A DNA stretch of 49,203 nt from Devosia ureilytica. GTDB lineage: Bacteria > Pseudomonadota > Alphaproteobacteria > Rhizobiales > Devosiaceae. The notes beneath the pieces are model-generated. The model was not told the DNA's origin. It saw only the letters and a list, made by a program, of their open reading frames with translations, and did no database searches. Shown piece by piece: positions 41,477 to 49,203 of this stretch. The translations under genes were made by a program, and so were the position numbers. Position 1 is the stretch's first letter, and the number at the start of each line of letters is the position of its first letter. The stretch lies in NCBI RefSeq assembly GCF_024273195.1, contig NZ_JAMZCU010000003.1:701147-750349 (forward strand), in the 5' to 3' direction.

Positions 41477-42436
41477 TCAGCGATAGGTGCCGATCAGCGG
41501 CTTCACGGCACTGATGCGGGACTGGTCAAGGAAAGCACCCTGCCCGGTGTCGACATCGGTGGGGGTGAGGCCATAGCGCGCCGCCAGGGCGATCATGGCG
41601 ATGGGGTGATAGCCTTGCAGGTAGGGCTGCTGATCCATGGTGGCGAACATGGCGCCCGATTCCACGGCCTCGACGATTTCCACCGCCAGGTCGAACCCGC
41701 CAAACGGCACATCGACACCGGCATCGCGGATAGCGCCCGCGCCCACTGTCGAGGTTACCGAACCGGTGCCGAACACGGCCTTGATGTTCGGGTTGGCAAT
41801 CAGCGCCTGCGCCATGATGTTCTGGGCCTCGGCAGGATCAAGTCCGGCGCGCACGGTCTCGACCGTGATCCCGGCCTCGCTCATGGCCTTTTCGATGCCG
41901 CCGCCACGGGCAACAGCGAAGCTGGCTTCGGGGATTTCACGCGGGTTGAACACGGTATCGCCCGACTTGAGGTCGAATTCGGCGATCATCCGCTGGCCCA
42001 GTTCATAGCCCGAGGCGAACTCGTCCATGCCCACATAGGCCTGGCGGCAATTGCCGGCGGCGCCTTCAAGGTCGTCATTGTTGAAACCGATGACGATGAT
42101 CCCGGCTTCGACGGCAGCGCAGATGCTGTCGTCGAAGGCATCGGAGCTCGAAATGGCAACGGCAATGCCGTCAACGCCGGTCGCCATGGCGCTTTCTATC
42201 AGGTCGTTCTGGCGCACCGGGTCGTTGTTGGCATACTGGACATCGAGGTCGACATTGAATGCCGCTGCCGCATCCTGCGCGCCCTTCACCACCGGGTTGA
42301 AGAACTGCACGCTCGGATCAAGATAGATGATCATGGTGGCCGAAACCGGCTCCTGGTCCTGCGCCATGGCACCACCAATTCCGGCACACATCACGCAACC
42401 GGCCAACAGGGCCGTGCTCAAACTCTTCAACGTCAT
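41477..42436 (-). CDS. Sugar-type ABC importer substrate-binding protein of the second cluster
   Basis: This 319-residue periplasmic protein (Peripla_BP_4) has the signal peptide MTLKSLSTALLAGCVMCAGIGGAMA. The mature part has IYLDPSVQFFNPVVKGAQDAAAAFNVDLDVQYANNDPVRQNDLIESAMATGVDGIAVAISSSDAFDD, typical of ribose/galactose-type binding proteins, and FATMDQQPYLQGYHPIAMIAL near the end. The ATG at 42436 follows GGAGGG. The ligand is probably a sugar or polyol, judged by the dehydrogenases nearby. Confidence 0.92.
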   Translation of the reverse strand: MTLKSLSTALLAGCVMCAGIGGAMAQDQEPVSATMIIYLDPSVQFFNPVVKGAQDAAAAFNVDLDVQYANNDPVRQNDLIESAMATGVDGIAVAISSSDAFDDSICAAVEAGIIVIGFNNDDLEGAAGNCRQAYVGMDEFASGYELGQRMIAEFDLKSGDTVFNPREIPEASFAVARGGGIEKAMSEAGITVETVRAGLDPAEAQNIMAQALIANPNIKAVFGTGSVTSTVGAGAIRDAGVDVPFGGFDLAVEIVEAVESGAMFATMDQQPYLQGYHPIAMIALAARYGLTPTDVDTGQGAFLDQSRISAVKPLIGTYR

Positions 42437-42527
42437 GGTTTCCCTCCCATAATTGAGCTGTGGGTCTCGTCGGACCCCGCATCGGTCCCGCCCCTCCTCA
42501 GGCGCGACCAATTCTTTCCGTCCGCCC

Positions 42528-44063
42528 CTAGTATCCAAACCAGGGCTGCGGCCGTCCCAGGGTCATGTGCAGACCCTTGAATTGCGAATATTCGTCAAAG
42601 CCATAGCGGCCGAGATCGCGGCCCACGCCGCTTTTCTTGTAGCCACCGATCGGCATTTCCGGCGTGCCATCGATCACGGAATTGATCCAGCAGCGCCCGG
42701 CCCGAATGCGCCGCGTCGTCTGGATGGCGGTTTCGAGATCGCGTGACCAGACGCTGGCCGAAAGCCCGTAAGCCGTGCCATTGGCCAGGGCCACGGCCTC
42801 CTCCGCCGTGTTGAAACCAATGGTTGCCAGCACCGGCCCGAAGATTTCCTCCTGGGCGATGGCCATGTCCGGGCGCACCTTGTCGAACACCGTCGGCGCA
42901 AAGAAATTGCCCGCCTCGACGCCCATCTTGCTGCCCCCGAGCAACAGTTCGGCGCCTTCGGCCACCCCGCGTTCGACATAAGCCGCAACCTTGTCGATAT
43001 GCTGGTCCGACACCATGGCGCCATAGCGCGAGGTCTCGGCCAGCGGATCGCCATAAGGCAGCCGTTTGGAGATTTCGAGCAACCGATCCAAAAGGGCCGG
43101 ACGAATGTCGTTGTGAACGATCAGCCGGCTGCCCGAAATGCAGCATTGTCCGGCATTGTGATAGACGCCGTAGGCAATGCCATCGGCGGCGGCCTCGATG
43201 TCAGCATCGGCAAAGACGATCTGCGGCCCCTTGCCGCCGAGTTCAAGCCCGACGCGCTTGATATTGGCAGCGGCAATAGAGGCCAGCTGCGTGCCGACCC
43301 GCACTGAGCCGGTAAAGGCCAGCACGTCGACGCGCGGATCTTCGGCGAGGATTTGTCCGACTGCCGGGCCTGTGCCGGTGATCACATTGAACACACCCGG
43401 CGGCACGCCCGCTTCAAGCGCGATTTCAGCCAGTCGGACCGTCGTGCCCGAGGTGAATTCACTGGGTTTGACCACCACGGTGCAGCCCGCGCCCAGCGCC
43501 CACGGCACACGCTCGGAAACGATGATAAAGGGAAAATTCCAGGGCGTTATGATGCCGACCACGCCCGCCGGCTCGCGCAGCACCAGGCCAAGGCGGTTCT
43601 CGCCAATGGCGTTGTGGGTGTCACCCTCCAGCCCGCGCGCCATGCCCGCCGCATAGCGCCACATATCGGCGCAAAAATCGACCTCACCACGGGCCTGGAG
43701 CAGCGGCTTGCCGGTTTCGAGACATTCGATCAGCGCCAGTTCATCCAGATGCTCGAGAATGCCGGCAGCAACCTTGTGCATGATATTGGAGCGCTCACCC
43801 CCGCTCATGCGCGGCCAGGGGCCCGTGTCGAAGGCCTTGCGGGCAGCAGCTATCGCCAGCTCCGCATCAGCGGTCGCGCCGGCCGGCCAGTTGGCGATGA
43901 CGCTCTGGCGATGCCCTGGACTGGTACGGGCGATCGTTTCGCCCGACTGGGCATCCCGGGAGACGCCGTCGATCATCATGCGATAGGTGCGTTGATTGGC
44001 AAGCCGCGCATCACTAAGGTTCGGTGCAACGAAATTGTCCTGAAAGCGCGGCTGAATGGTCAT
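42528..44063 (-). CDS. NAD(P)-dependent aldehyde dehydrogenase
   Basis: This 511-residue enzyme oxidises an aldehyde to the acid. It has the family motifs in order: PWNFP with Asn176, VKPSEFTS, FTGSVRVG at the cofactor site, the general base Glu274 in LELGGKGP, and the catalytic cysteine Cys308 in GQCCISG, followed by the EEIFGPVL hinge. Length and motifs fit the betaine-aldehyde/gamma-aminobutyraldehyde-like branch, but annotation within this superfamily is weak. I used the ATG at 44063 (MTIQPRFQ). It is the first gene of the importer operon and divergent from the GntR gene. Confidence 0.9.
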   Translation of the reverse strand: MTIQPRFQDNFVAPNLSDARLANQRTYRMMIDGVSRDAQSGETIARTSPGHRQSVIANWPAGATADAELAIAAARKAFDTGPWPRMSGGERSNIMHKVAAGILEHLDELALIECLETGKPLLQARGEVDFCADMWRYAAGMARGLEGDTHNAIGENRLGLVLREPAGVVGIITPWNFPFIIVSERVPWALGAGCTVVVKPSEFTSGTTVRLAEIALEAGVPPGVFNVITGTGPAVGQILAEDPRVDVLAFTGSVRVGTQLASIAAANIKRVGLELGGKGPQIVFADADIEAAADGIAYGVYHNAGQCCISGSRLIVHNDIRPALLDRLLEISKRLPYGDPLAETSRYGAMVSDQHIDKVAAYVERGVAEGAELLLGGSKMGVEAGNFFAPTVFDKVRPDMAIAQEEIFGPVLATIGFNTAEEAVALANGTAYGLSASVWSRDLETAIQTTRRIRAGRCWINSVIDGTPEMPIGGYKKSGVGRDLGRYGFDEYSQFKGLHMTLGRPQPWFGY

Positions 44064-44122
44064 CGCATCTGTGGGCTCCGGCCCACCCCTCCCTGTCGAT
44101 CCGGGTCGCACTTGCGCAACCT

Positions 44123-44168
44123 GTATGGAATTGTATGGTACCGTATGGCATCCAGAATCTGGATGTCA
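44123..44168. promoter_or_regulatory. Phased GTATGG repeats and palindrome in the GntR divergent promoter
   Basis: GTATGG occurs three times at exactly 10-bp intervals (44123, 44133, 44143). It is followed by the odd palindrome ATCCAGAATCTGGAT (44150-44164), whose arms extend outward to TGGC and GTCA with one mismatch. The palindrome is a good candidate operator for the adjacent GntR protein; the phased repeats may be a second protein-binding site. Confidence 0.6.
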
Positions 44169-44189
44169 ATGGGCGGAGTGTGTTGTCAT

Positions 44190-44873
44190 ATGACTCTGGA
44201 TTTCCCGACGTCCGAGACGGCAGAAAGCGCCGCTGCTTCTATTGAAAAAGACCTGCGACGCGCCATCGTGGAGCTCGAAATGCCGCCCGGCATGCGCCTC
44301 TCGGAGCAGGACATCGCCACGCGCCTGGGGGTCTCACGCCAGCCGGTGCGCGAGGCGATGATTCGCCTGGCCAATTCGCGCCTGATCGAAATTCGTCCCC
44401 ATCGCGGCACTGTCGTGGCCCGCATTTCGGCCAGCGAAATGACCGAGGCGCTGTTTGTGCGTCAATCCGTCGAAAATTCAGTTGTGGAGCGCGCAGCGCA
44501 AAGCTTCGACCCCTGGCAGCGCAAGCGCATCGAGACGCTGATTGCCCAACAGGAGATCGATGCCGATAAGCTGGACCATGCTGGCTTCCGCGAGCATGAC
44601 GAGGCGTTTCATATCGCCATTGCCAAGGGCGCCGGTGTCGGCATCGCCTGGATCGCCATTGCCGACATGAAGTCGCATATGGACCGGGTCTGCAACCTGA
44701 CCCTGCAAACGGAGGCCGACATGAAGCGTCGCGTGCGTGAGCATCGCGCCATCATGGCCGCCATTGATGCCCGTGACGTCCCGGCCGCCCGCGCTGCCAT
44801 GGCTGAACACCTGAGCAGTATTCTTGACCACCTGCCCGTGCTTGAAACCAAGCATGCGAGCCTGTTTGTTTAG
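44190..44873 (+). CDS. GntR-family transcriptional regulator, FCD (FadR) subgroup
   Basis: This 227-residue regulator has the GntR winged helix (LRRAIVELEMPPGMRLSEQDIATRLGVSRQPVREAMIRLANSRLIEIRPHRGTVVARIS) and a C-terminal FCD ligand domain with the metal-binding Asp/His pattern (FREHDEAFHIAIAKGAG, VREHRAIMAAIDARD, MAEHLSSILDHL). Such proteins typically respond to a sugar acid or organic acid. The ATG at 44190 begins just before the conserved fold; longer readings run antisense through the aldehyde dehydrogenase. It probably controls both itself with the SDR gene and the divergent importer operon. Confidence 0.92.
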   Translation: MTLDFPTSETAESAAASIEKDLRRAIVELEMPPGMRLSEQDIATRLGVSRQPVREAMIRLANSRLIEIRPHRGTVVARISASEMTEALFVRQSVENSVVERAAQSFDPWQRKRIETLIAQQEIDADKLDHAGFREHDEAFHIAIAKGAGVGIAWIAIADMKSHMDRVCNLTLQTEADMKRRVREHRAIMAAIDARDVPAARAAMAEHLSSILDHLPVLETKHASLFV

Positions 44874-44880
44874 TCAGATC

Positions 44881-45648
44881 ATGCCCTTCGCGCTCTATCC
44901 CAGCCTCACCGACACACCCGTCGTCATCTCCGGTGGTGCATCCGGCATCGGCGAGGCTATGGTTCGCCAATTCGCCGCCCAGGGGGCCAGGGTTGGCTTC
45001 ATCGACATTCAGGCCGAAGCCGGTGCAAATCTTGCCGCCGAGCTGACCGAGGCTGGACACCAAGTACGCTTCGTCTCCTGCGATGTGCGCGACATCGCCG
45101 CCTATCAGGCAGCCATTGCAGGCTTTGCCGAGGCCCATGGCGACGCGCTGGTGCTGGTCAACAATGCCGCCCACGACGAGCGGCACGATTGGGCCGATGT
45201 GACCCCCGATGAATGGGACCAGCGCATGGGGACCAATCTCAAGCACAGTTTCTTCGCCACGCAAGCGGTTGCGCCGGGCATGATCCGCGCCGGACGCGGT
45301 TCGATCATCAATCTGGGCTCCATCAGCTGGATGATCTTGGTGCCGCGCCTGCCGCTCTATGAGACCGCCAAGGCAGCAACGCATGGCCTCACCCGCTCCA
45401 TGGCGCGCGAATTGGGCAGGCATGGCATTCGTGTCAACACCCTGGTCCCCGGATGGGTCATGACCGAGCGCCAGATTAGTGAATGGGTCGATCCCGCCGC
45501 CGAACAACTGATCGACCAAAGCCAGGCGCTGACCCGACGCATCTACCCCGATGACGTTGCCCGCATGACCCTGTTCCTCGCAGCCGAAGACAGCGCCGCC
45601 ATCACCGCCCAGCAGTTCCTTGTCGACGGCGGCTGGGCCAACACCTAG
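44881..45648 (+). CDS. Short-chain dehydrogenase (sugar/polyol 1-dehydrogenase type)
   Basis: This 255-residue classical SDR has the Rossmann motif GGASGIG (18-24), NNAA at 94-97 and the catalytic Asn119, Ser147, Tyr160 and Lys164 (YETAK). It ends LVDGGWANT, as is usual. Its close relatives oxidise sugars such as L-fucose, L-arabinose or D-xylose at C1, but the substrate cannot be fixed from sequence. It starts seven bases after the gntR stop, so both are co-transcribed. With the aldehyde dehydrogenase and the importer this suggests an oxidative, non-phosphorylative route. The 132 bp after it show no gene. Confidence 0.88.
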   Translation: MPFALYPSLTDTPVVISGGASGIGEAMVRQFAAQGARVGFIDIQAEAGANLAAELTEAGHQVRFVSCDVRDIAAYQAAIAGFAEAHGDALVLVNNAAHDERHDWADVTPDEWDQRMGTNLKHSFFATQAVAPGMIRAGRGSIINLGSISWMILVPRLPLYETAKAATHGLTRSMARELGRHGIRVNTLVPGWVMTERQISEWVDPAAEQLIDQSQALTRRIYPDDVARMTLFLAAEDSAAITAQQFLVDGGWANT

Positions 45649-45780
45649 CCGGCACGCACAGAGGCGCCCGCATCGGAAGGGCCCTGCCCCTGACGAGGGG
45701 CGACCGCCACCACCAAGGATCGGGCACTCGGACGTTGCTGCGCCCGGCGCTGTGGGCGCGCCAACGGCAAGCGAAACCTG

Positions 45781-46350
45781 TTACCCGAGTTCCGTGCGCA
45801 CGGCCGAGTGCTGAGCCGTATGGAGATTTGCGATGGCCACTTGCAGGATTTCGCCGTCGATAGATCTGTCCGGGCCAAAAAAGGCGCCGCCGACATCCAC
45901 AGACAGCGCGGCGATCCCTTCGCTCATCAGGAATACGGTATTGGCGACCGATTCATGAATGCGCTCGGCAATTGTGCCGGCGGTCTCCTGCGCTGCGCCG
46001 CGCAATAGGACGGCGAACCGGCAGGCATCCAGGTGCGCAACAAGATCGCTGCTGCGAATGGCCCGCCGCAAGGCATCCGCCAGAAGCGGCAGGATCTCAT
46101 TGCGGTTCTCGTCGGTCATGGTGACGATAGAGCGGCTGGATTGGTCGAGGTCAACGACCAGAAGCGCGCCCTCCTGTCCACTCGACTTCTGGGCATCCAA
46201 AATTGTGGCAAAGCGGGTCCAGGCAAGGGTGCCGAGCGCCGGATCAATATCCGCAGGGTCAATATTGAGCGGCTCAGGCGTGCTCCTGACACGACGATCC
46301 TCATTTTTGGGCTCATCGCCTTCCGGCCAACCCGATTTGTCCGTCGCCAT
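45781..46350 (-). CDS. Degenerate GGDEF-domain protein
   Basis: This 189-residue soluble protein has an unstructured, charged N terminus followed by one GGDEF-like domain. The fold is seen in GTLAWTRFATILDAQ, ALLVVDLDQ, LADALRRAIRSSDLVA and the IAERIHESVA helix. The active-site motif GGDEF is replaced by DACRF (108-112, within HLDACRFAVLL), and the RxxD inhibitory site is not evident. It should have no diguanylate cyclase activity but could bind c-di-GMP or a partner. It lies divergent from, and 210 bp away from, a LapG-like protease gene, which makes a c-di-GMP-linked role attractive but unproven. Confidence 0.65.
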   Translation of the reverse strand: MATDKSGWPEGDEPKNEDRRVRSTPEPLNIDPADIDPALGTLAWTRFATILDAQKSSGQEGALLVVDLDQSSRSIVTMTDENRNEILPLLADALRRAIRSSDLVAHLDACRFAVLLRGAAQETAGTIAERIHESVANTVFLMSEGIAALSVDVGGAFFGPDRSIDGEILQVAIANLHTAQHSAVRTELG

Positions 46351-46419
46351 GCACTGTCTCCGAAAGAATGGAGCACCGTGATGCCCGAAAGGACTAAACT
46401 TGCCCTGAGTTCCGCGCGA

Positions 46420-46469
46420 ACAATTTTATCGAACCAGGCGTTTCGCTGTCCACGACTCGATAAAATTGT
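46420..46469. repeat. 13-bp inverted repeat in an AT-rich divergent promoter
   Basis: ACAATTTTATCGA (46420-46432) and TCGATAAAATTGT (46457-46469) are perfect inverted copies separated by 24 bases. They lie between the divergent GGDEF-like and protease genes, in DNA visibly richer in A and T than its surroundings. It may be a looped operator or a hairpin; it has no T run. Confidence 0.7.
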
Positions 46470-46560
46470 AGCAATAAAATCTACCGAAACAAAACTATCT
46501 TTATTTTCATAGTCTTAGCGCGAAAGCGGCATGCTCTCTCCAAAGCACATGGAGAGGCAC

Positions 46561-47400
46561 ATGTCCCTCAAGAGCATCACCGCTATCGCCCTTGCACTGG
46601 TCGTTTTGACGACAAGCGGCCCCTCCTTTGCCGCGACACAGACGCCCGCTGCCGGTCAACTGGCAGTGACCATTGCCGGTTCGGAGCGGAGCGTATCCCT
46701 GCCGACACCGCGTCCCTCAACCACCCTCCTGCCGACATTCACCAGCAGGCCGCCGGCAAGCCTGGGGGTCTTCAAATCGGTGGCCATTTCCGCCGCCCGC
46801 CTGCCGGCCGCCGGCAAGTGGCAGACAGCCCGCAGCCGCGACTATACGGGGTTGTTTTCGGAAAATTGCGCCAGCGAAGGCCTGCGCGGCTGCGACACAA
46901 ATTTCGCCCGCCAATTGCGCAGTGTCGCCAGTCAGGCCAACAACCTGTCGGAGCGAGACCTGCTCGACCTGGTCAACCGCAAGGTCAATAGCGCCATGCG
47001 CTACCGCGAAGACCTCAATGTCTGGGGCACCGGCGATTACTGGGCCACCCCCAACGAAATGGCCCTCAAAGGCGCCGGCGACTGCGAAGATTTCGCCATT
47101 GCCAAATACTGGCTGCTGCGCAGCCTCGGCGTTGCCGATAGCCAGCTACAGATGGTCGTCCTCCAGGACACCCGCCGCCGCCTGTTCCACGCCGTTCTGG
47201 TGGTTCACACCGCCTCGGGCGCCTATGTCCTCGACAACGTCACCAACCGCCTGCAACGCGACACCGCCTACGCCCAATACCTCCCCATCATGAGCTTCGC
47301 CGCCGGCAAAAACTACATCCACGGCTTCTCAGGCGGCACCCGGTCCACGACGGCCATGCCAAGTGATCTGTCGGCGGTGTCGCCGGGACTGGGGATTTAG
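46561..47400 (+). CDS. Transglutaminase-like cysteine protease (LapG/BTLCP family)
   Basis: This 279-residue protein has a signal peptide (MSLKSITAIALALVVLTTSGPSFA) and the bacterial transglutaminase-like cysteine protease domain PF06035. The catalytic triad is visible: Cys175 in GAGDCEDFAIAK, His210 in LFHAVLVV and Asp225 in YVLDNV. LapG of Pseudomonas is the characterised member; it cleaves a large surface adhesin in the periplasm when released by LapD. The ATG at 46561 follows GGAGAGG. A partial RTX/VCBS adhesin gene converges on it, which supports a LapG-like role. No LapD-like membrane protein is seen here. Confidence 0.87.
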   Translation: MSLKSITAIALALVVLTTSGPSFAATQTPAAGQLAVTIAGSERSVSLPTPRPSTTLLPTFTSRPPASLGVFKSVAISAARLPAAGKWQTARSRDYTGLFSENCASEGLRGCDTNFARQLRSVASQANNLSERDLLDLVNRKVNSAMRYREDLNVWGTGDYWATPNEMALKGAGDCEDFAIAKYWLLRSLGVADSQLQMVVLQDTRRRLFHAVLVVHTASGAYVLDNVTNRLQRDTAYAQYLPIMSFAAGKNYIHGFSGGTRSTTAMPSDLSAVSPGLGI

Positions 47401-47433
47401 GTGCGTGCGAAGGGCCAATCTGCATTGAAGAGA

Positions 47434-47459
47434 AAGGGCCCGCTCACGAGCGGGCCCTT
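47434..47459. terminator. Bidirectional terminator
   Basis: AAGGGCCCGCT and AGCGGGCCCTT form a perfect 11-bp stem on a CACG loop between the convergent protease and adhesin genes, with short A and T flanks on the two sides. Confidence 0.8.
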
Positions 47460-47495
47460 CCGTTGATTGGTTATTGGCCTTCCAGGCTGATGCGA

Positions 47496-49203
47496 CTAGA
47501 TGGTCAGAGCGAACTCCTGGCCATCGACAATTACCTTAATGACATCATTGTCAGCATAAGTACCAACCAGATTGACGACTTCGGCTCCGTCAAAGGTAAC
47601 TGTCGACACATTTGGTGTGGTGCTGTTGTCCACGCCCAGAGCCGCGCCGACCGCAGCGTGATCGACGCCTGGTCCAAAAAGGCCAGACAAATCAAGTGCA
47701 TCATCAGCCAGAACGAAGTCGTAGATATCGTCGACATTGCCAGCCCCGGTGTCGGTGAAAACGAAGATATCTTCCCCAGTTCCACCGTAAAGGTCGTCGT
47801 TTCCGAGCCCGCCGATCAGGATGTCATCGCCATCGCCTCCGGTGAGGATATCGTTGCCTGAGCCGCCATCCAAATGGTCGGCACCGCTTGAGCCGGTAAG
47901 CGTATCGTTGAACGCACCGCCGGTAATACCTTCCATGTTGCGATAGGTGTCGGTGCCTAGTCCCACTCCGGTCAGGTTGAGCGTGGTGTTGCTCGCGCTC
48001 TGGACGAGCGTGACATTGAGCGAACCGGTCGCATCTGACAGATCGAGTATATCGATGCCCGCCCCGCCATCGATCGTGTCGTTACCGGCACCGCCGTTCA
48101 GGTTATCGTTGCCTGCACCGCCGTTGACAATATCATTGCCGCCGCGGCCGATGATGCGGTCGTCACCACCTTGACCCGCCAAATTGTCATTTCCCGATGT
48201 GCCGTAGATCAAGTCAGCCTTCAGGTTGTCGCCAGCAACAGTGATCGCGGGGTTGCCGGGATCAAAGACCGATATCTCAAATCCAAAGTAGCGCGCCTGG
48301 TCGTTGCCGCCCTTGTTGTCGTCGTATGTGATCGTCCAATTGTCTCCTGCTGACACTGAGCCTGCAGCTGTTGCCAGGTATTGGGCGAGTGTCTGTGGCC
48401 CGCCGGTAACCCGAGTAATGAGATCAAAATCGATCACGGCCCTCATCAGGCGAGTGGTTGGGTCGTAATTCCAGGTATTGTCGTCGTTTGCGGTTCTAAA
48501 TACTGCCTGGAACTGAATGCCATCGACAGTAATGAAAACCGCTACTTCCTTTTCGAGGTTCAAGCCTCCCTGATCTGCGGGGTTAACTTCATTGTAAACT
48601 TGCCCATTCGGACCAGTAAATGAAGCTCCCAGATTATTCTGGCTTTGAAAATTGGTGTAGAGGGTGATGCTTCCGTCGGAAGGATCTGCGTTGATTGCCG
48701 AGACGAAGGGTTCTTGCAATGTCTGGACGATCGAAGCGTCATTGCCCGATGTGAGCGGTTGGCTGCCATTGTTCTTGCTACCCACCGGGCCAGGAACTGC
48801 TGCGGGCGCAAGCTCATTGATCGTGACGGAATAGGCGGTAGTGGCAGTCCCATCATAAGCGGACAGATTAAGCACGGTCGTCGGCGTGTCGGCCACCGTC
48901 GCAGTTGGGCGATAGACGAGGTCATCCAACAGATTCAATCCGGTCGCGCTGTTGTAAAGCACCGTATTGGCGGTCACGGCGACGTAGTTTGCCCCATCGA
49001 AGTAAAACACGCCAGTCGGTGCATTGGTCGCGGTGACGGAGACATTTTCGCCGTCAAGATCTGTCGGCACATCCACCAACAGAGGATAGCCCGCACTATA
49101 GCCCGGTGTCTGTTGCGATGGATCGCTTGGCAGCCAGACACAAGTTCCATCAACCGTCGGCGCATCGTTGGTGCCGGTGATCGTCACCGTCACCACATCC
49201 GTC
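47496..49203 (-). CDS. C-terminal part of a large RTX/VCBS repeat surface protein
   Basis: The gene runs off the window, so only its last 569 or so residues are seen. They begin with the end of a VCBS/cadherin-like repeat (VTVTITGTNDAPTV), followed by an Ig-like segment and a domain rich in Asn and Asp. The end holds at least eight calcium-binding nonapeptides of the GGxGxDxLx type (GGAGNDNLN, GGAGNDTID, GGSGNDILT, GGDGDDILI, GGLGNDDLY). The last stretch DDIYDFVLADDALDLSGLF and the following segment are typical of type I secretion targets. It is probably a cell-surface adhesin exported by a type I system. Base composition is visibly less GC-rich than its neighbours. Confidence 0.9.
   Translation of the reverse strand, partial: TDVVTVTITGTNDAPTVDGTCVWLPSDPSQQTPGYSAGYPLLVDVPTDLDGENVSVTATNAPTGVFYFDGANYVAVTANTVLYNSATGLNLLDDLVYRPTATVADTPTTVLNLSAYDGTATTAYSVTINELAPAAVPGPVGSKNNGSQPLTSGNDASIVQTLQEPFVSAINADPSDGSITLYTNFQSQNNLGASFTGPNGQVYNEVNPADQGGLNLEKEVAVFITVDGIQFQAVFRTANDDNTWNYDPTTRLMRAVIDFDLITRVTGGPQTLAQYLATAAGSVSAGDNWTITYDDNKGGNDQARYFGFEISVFDPGNPAITVAGDNLKADLIYGTSGNDNLAGQGGDDRIIGRGGNDIVNGGAGNDNLNGGAGNDTIDGGAGIDILDLSDATGSLNVTLVQSASNTTLNLTGVGLGTDTYRNMEGITGGAFNDTLTGSSGADHLDGGSGNDILTGGDGDDILIGGLGNDDLYGGTGEDIFVFTDTGAGNVDDIYDFVLADDALDLSGLFGPGVDHAAVGAALGVDNSTTPNVSTVTFDGAEVVNLVGTYADNDVIKVIVDGQEFALTI

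Noticed and set aside
45649..45780. Small genes downstream of the SDR gene
   Set aside because: Open frames there are short, proline- and arginine-rich, lack ribosome sites and overlap the end of the GGDEF-like gene.

Overview
The window looks like chromosomal DNA of a GC-rich alphaproteobacterium of the order Hyphomicrobiales, probably Devosia or a close relative. This rests on the gene families, the codon use and a rhizobial-type intergenic palindrome at 12543-12587; it is inference, not a database match. I see no rRNA, tRNA, insertion sequence, prophage or CRISPR array. Most of the window is import and catabolism: seven transport systems lie side by side, most with their own enzymes and several with their own regulators.

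Layout. 95-4173: fabV enoyl-ACP reductase, then the elongation factor P set (epmB, epmA, divergent efp with the modifiable Lys34). 4312-7685: small stress-type proteins (DUF2934, DUF892), a CE7 esterase, a degenerate HNH-like protein and a nucleoside hydrolase, all on the minus strand. 7849-13622: the most interesting block. It holds an F420-dependent glucose-6-phosphate dehydrogenase, the F420 gamma-glutamyl ligase cofE, a BtuCDF-like ABC importer in the arrangement proposed for F420-0 uptake, and a second luciferase-like oxidoreductase. No F420 core biosynthesis gene is present, so the block reads as a coenzyme F420 salvage module. Near-identical palindromes (TTTGATCGNNTGGTCAAA) precede both oxidoreductase genes. 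13944-21017: a BMP-type nucleoside/nucleobase ABC importer with a CodA-like deaminase and a hydroxypyruvate-isomerase-like protein, heavily seeded with short GC-rich palindromic repeats.

21143-28554: a tripartite tricarboxylate transporter (tctCBA) divergent from a DctB/DctD-like two-component system. A sigma-54 promoter and two tandem palindromes lie between them and an amidohydrolase lies downstream. 28985-32847: a siderophore-type ABC importer split around a divergent promoter. 33081-39637: a ROK regulator, M20 amidohydrolase, sugar-type ABC importer and YhfX-like PLP enzyme, a pathway I cannot name. 39668-45648: a second sugar-type ABC importer with an aldehyde dehydrogenase, a GntR regulator and an SDR dehydrogenase, suggesting oxidative sugar or polyol catabolism.

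45781-49203: a degenerate GGDEF protein, a LapG-like transglutaminase-family protease and the C-terminal part of a large RTX/VCBS adhesin that runs off the window. The last two suggest a Lap-type biofilm adhesin release system.
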